From Spirochaetes bacterium GWB1_60_80 (GTDB taxonomy: Bacteria; Spirochaetota; Spirochaetia; Treponematales; UBA12059), in assembly GCA_001829185.1 (NCBI GenBank), contig MIAR01000007.1:1-34252 (forward strand): a stretch of 34,252 bases of DNA. The letters run 5' to 3'. Position 1 is the stretch's first letter; each line of letters opens with the position of its first letter. A model generated the notes under the pieces. That model was not told the DNA's origin and made no database searches. It saw only the letters and a list, made by a program, of their open reading frames with translations. Shown in pieces: positions 32,362 through 34,252 of this stretch. Position numbers and translations under genes: made by a program.

Positions 32362-33416
32362 GGTCTTCCACCAGCATATCGCAAACGTTCTGCCAGGCGT
32401 CCGTTAGCTTTTGCAGATTCTGCCTGGATCCATTGTCTTACAATTTGATTATCAGCCAGTCCTTGAAGGGCTCCTAAAGCGTAAAGTGTCGCAGGGTTAT
32501 CCGCCAAGCCCAGCAAGGGGAACAATGACTTAATCTGCTCCAAATCCGCGTCCGCGAGAGCAGTTTGAATCAAGTCTTGAATTTCCTGAACCGTTAGGAG
32601 CCCAACTGCCGCCCCTTTTGGCAAAGACCATAATTCCGCCAACGCTTCCCGTGCCAAAAGCGCAAAGGGTCCGGTAGGGGCCAGATTAATGCAACGCTCT
32701 GCTGCATCGATGGCCAGGCTATCATTAAGATTAATACGCATTGCATAGTACCAATATTGCGGTAACAACCGATACCGCGACATCATACTCCCGTATGCCG
32801 TAGCCAACTGGTCATAGACCACAATCTGGTCGCCTTGATAGGGCCTTGATTCATTAAGCTCTATTTGTGCAACTAAGTACATCCAGGCTTGAAATGAATC
32901 ATCATGTAACGTGTAGCCAGCCAGATTTGCCAATATCTTTTCTGCACCGGCCCAATCCGAGGCCAAAAAGAGACGAACTGCTTCGATCGACTGATTAACC
33001 AAGCGGCCATCCTCACTCGATTGGTCCATCCAATTTGCTGCAAGCTGATTTAAGCTACCAGCATAGTCATCTATGGTTATCATTCCAGTCGCATAAGCCT
33101 GCGACAAGTCAGCGCATGCCGCAAAAACCGCGGGGACTACCAATCCTAATTGCTCGTAATAACTTGACGCAACTAGACCAGACCCTGCCTGATAGCCTTG
33201 GCGCCGCTCGGTTTCGTTTAAAATCAAAAGCTTGGAATGAAACTCGCCAGCTTTTTCCATATCTGTTGCCTGAAGAATAGCCGAAACGCCATTATCTCCA
33301 TTTTGAGCATTCCCGAGCGTTTCTCTTTCTTCCCCATTTCCGCATGCCACGTAAAAACAAAGAAACAAAAAAGATAGAAAGCCAACACAACAATTTTTCA
33401 GCACTTGCCTTATCAT
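32358..33416 (-). CDS. First operon gene: lipoprotein of unknown function with helical repeats
   Basis: This 352-aa protein has a lipobox at FYVAC25. The remainder is predominantly helical and TPR/Sel1-like in feel (DWAGAEKILANLAGYTLHDD, SRYRLLPQYWYYAMRINLND, AERCINLAPTGPFALLAREA) but lacks a clean repeat consensus. The ATG at 33416 has GAGAGG about six bases upstream and a promoter 70-100 bp upstream. The stop overlaps the TPR lipoprotein's start by 4 bp. Confidence 0.78.
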   Translation of the reverse strand: MIRQVLKNCCVGFLSFLFLCFYVACGNGEERETLGNAQNGDNGVSAILQATDMEKAGEFHSKLLILNETERRQGYQAGSGLVASSYYEQLGLVVPAVFAACADLSQAYATGMITIDDYAGSLNQLAANWMDQSSEDGRLVNQSIEAVRLFLASDWAGAEKILANLAGYTLHDDSFQAWMYLVAQIELNESRPYQGDQIVVYDQLATAYGSMMSRYRLLPQYWYYAMRINLNDSLAIDAAERCINLAPTGPFALLAREALAELWSLPKGAAVGLLTVQEIQDLIQTALADADLEQIKSLFPLLGLADNPATLYALGALQGLADNQIVRQWIQAESAKANGRLAERLRYAGGRP

Positions 33417-33485
33417 GAATACCTCTCAAGCTCAGTGATTGGGAATATACTTTTGCATTAATCAAAGATCTAAATTTGCAATAAT

Positions 33486-33514
33486 AGCATATCTGACAAA
33501 TGATTAGATGTCAA
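33486..33514 (-). promoter_or_regulatory. Promoter of the ten-gene efflux/lipoprotein operon
   Basis: A perfect -35 box TTGACA (33509-33514) is 17 bp from TATGCT (33486-33491). Transcription would start near 33479, leaving a ~62-nt leader. A TGACA/TGTCA inverted repeat with a ten-base spacer overlaps the -35 box and the spacer, so a dimeric regulator could bind there. No regulator gene is present nearby. Confidence 0.7.
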
Positions 33515-33813
33515 GACGAGCAAAGATTCGCAATTATTTTTCTACTGACAAGAATTTAAATTATAAGTAATTATTACTACAGATTGATTCTATCATGATT
33601 AATTTGCTAATGGTATCATGGAAACATGTTATACGAACCTTTAATAAAATAGCGGAATCGCTTATATTATCTCTCCTGAAAACAATCATTACTTATTGCT
33701 CATTACTGATACTAGAAGAATTCTGTTTAATAAACTTGGATAGCGGTGAACTTGGTGGAATCATAATGTGCCAGATGCCTGGCATAGATACCATAAGCTC
33801 ACTCAAATAAAGC

Positions 33814-33839
33814 AAAAGACCCGCCGCTTACGCGACGGG
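33814..33839 (-). terminator. Intrinsic terminator of the DUF4469-type gene
   Basis: The minus strand reads CCCGTCGC-GTAA-GCGGCGGG (8-bp stem with one G-T pair) and then TCTTTTGC. It lies about 22 bp after the stop of the truncated gene to its right. Confidence 0.75.
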
Positions 33840-33861
33840 CCAATCAGCAGAACTTAACTAA

Positions 33862-34131
33862 TCAGGCAACCACCAACAATTCAATTGGGCTGGCGCAGAC
33901 ACGCGGTTCCTTGACTTGGTAGTCGCCGCACGAGAACTGCGACACCAGTTCCAGCCGATAAGACTGTCCGACTGTCAGTTCGTCCGGCACGAAAAATTCG
34001 AGCTGACCGGGCCGGTTACAGGTGATGTAGCTGGCCGGCACCTTGATGCGGACGGCCGGGTCGGCCACAGCCACCAGATAAATGCCGACGCGCGGATCGT
34101 CGCCCGTTACCCGCAGGCGTTGGCCACTTAG
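33862..34131 (-). pseudogene. 3' remnant of a DUF4469 / Ig-fold DNA-binding-type protein
   Basis: The last ~90 codons remain: LLSGQRLRVTGDDPRVGIYLV, followed by VRIKVPASYITCNRPGQLEF, VPDELTVGQSYRLELVSQFS and KEPRVCASPIELLV. This matches the C-terminal Ig-like DUF4469 domain that usually follows an HU/IHF-like DNA-binding domain in proteins of about 200-250 aa. The N-terminal part is missing. At 34132 the frame enters IS-like sequence and meets TAA at 34158-34156. The terminator downstream is intact. Confidence 0.75.
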
Positions 34132-34187
34132 CAGGTTGTTGAAAATTACACACCATTAACAGGCTGTTGAAAATTACACACCATTAA
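34132..34187. repeat. Tandem 28-bp direct repeat at an IS junction
   Basis: Two adjacent 28-bp units (34132-34159 and 34160-34187) each begin CAGG and contain TGTTGAAAATTACACACC followed by ATTAA. They differ at one base (T or C after CAGG). Sequence of this form, starting TGTTG..., looks like an IS terminal repeat, here present twice in the same orientation. Confidence 0.8.
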
Positions 34188-34252
34188 CCAAAACAACCTC
34201 TGATTTTGATGTAAAAGACAAAATTATGATAGAATAACCGTTGATTTCAAAA
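34132..34252 (+). mobile_element. Probable left end of an insertion sequence running off the window
   Basis: After the tandem repeat, a promoter-like TTGATG (34206-34211), 18-bp spacer and TAGAAT (34230-34235) point rightwards, as expected ahead of a transposase gene. The element interrupts the DUF4469-type gene. No transposase is visible before the window ends. Confidence 0.5.

Larger units (their letters stand above)
33417..33861. other. AT-rich intergenic region upstream of the operon
   Basis: Apart from the operon promoter and leader (33417-33514) and the terminator at 33814-33839, nothing is clearly recognisable. A 71-codon plus-strand frame at 33595-33810 has no ribosome site and unconvincing composition, so I do not call it. 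Confidence 0.5.

Noticed and set aside
33595-33810. 71-codon plus-strand frame upstream of the operon
   Set aside because: No ribosome site, no recognisable motif and a composition typical of AT-rich intergenic DNA.
1-34252. CRISPR arrays, tRNA or rRNA genes
   Set aside because: I saw no regularly spaced repeats, no cloverleaf-like sequences and no rRNA signatures anywhere in the window.

Overview
The window most likely comes from a spirochaete chromosome. This is inferred from protein character, not from a marker gene. The supporting features are many Sec-exported lipoproteins with loose lipoboxes, an InlB-repeat/SUMF1 lipoprotein, the tail of an HU/DUF4469-type protein, and one enormous exported helical protein like the very long uncharacterised surface proteins of Leptospira and relatives. 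All genes except the transposase at 3110-4408 run on the minus strand.

Left third (1-5.6 kb): accessory, rearranged DNA. From the left edge it holds a HigBA-type toxin-antitoxin pair whose toxin has an in-frame TAG at codon 13. Next come a 58-nt attC-like palindrome, a ~155-bp repeat, and an orphan 501-aa gene matching part of the giant protein's C-terminal region. Then come a DD(35)E transposase, a second copy of the ~155-bp repeat, and an AT-rich 304-aa exported protein.

Centre (5.6-17.3 kb): a single 3890-aa gene encoding a signal peptide, about 3000 residues of mostly helical sequence, a glycine-rich hydrophobic segment and a C-terminal region with an HEDDH motif. It is followed 10 bp later by the AT-rich lipoprotein-like gene. 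The orphan gene shares a 545-bp, gap-free, in-frame segment with the giant gene and then carries a different C-terminal tip. The layout (long delivery part, exchangeable tip, small downstream gene, displaced spare tip, IS element) is like polymorphic toxin loci of the CDI/Rhs kind. Toxin and immunity roles are inference only.

Right half (17.7-33.5 kb): one compact probable operon of ten genes, read right to left, from a consensus-like promoter at 33486-33514 to a strong hairpin terminator at 17651-17679. It encodes three small lipoproteins (one with TPRs), a TolC-like outer-membrane factor, a lipoprotein membrane-fusion protein, two Ig-like (Big_5-type) lipoproteins, two tandem RND pump subunits, and an InlB-repeat/SUMF1 lipoprotein. 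Neighbouring genes mostly overlap by 4 bp. It looks like a complete tripartite export pump with two different RND subunits and an unusual set of accessory lipoproteins.

Right edge: the 3' end of a DUF4469/Ig-fold gene is cut off by what looks like the end of another insertion sequence, with a tandem 28-bp repeat at the junction.
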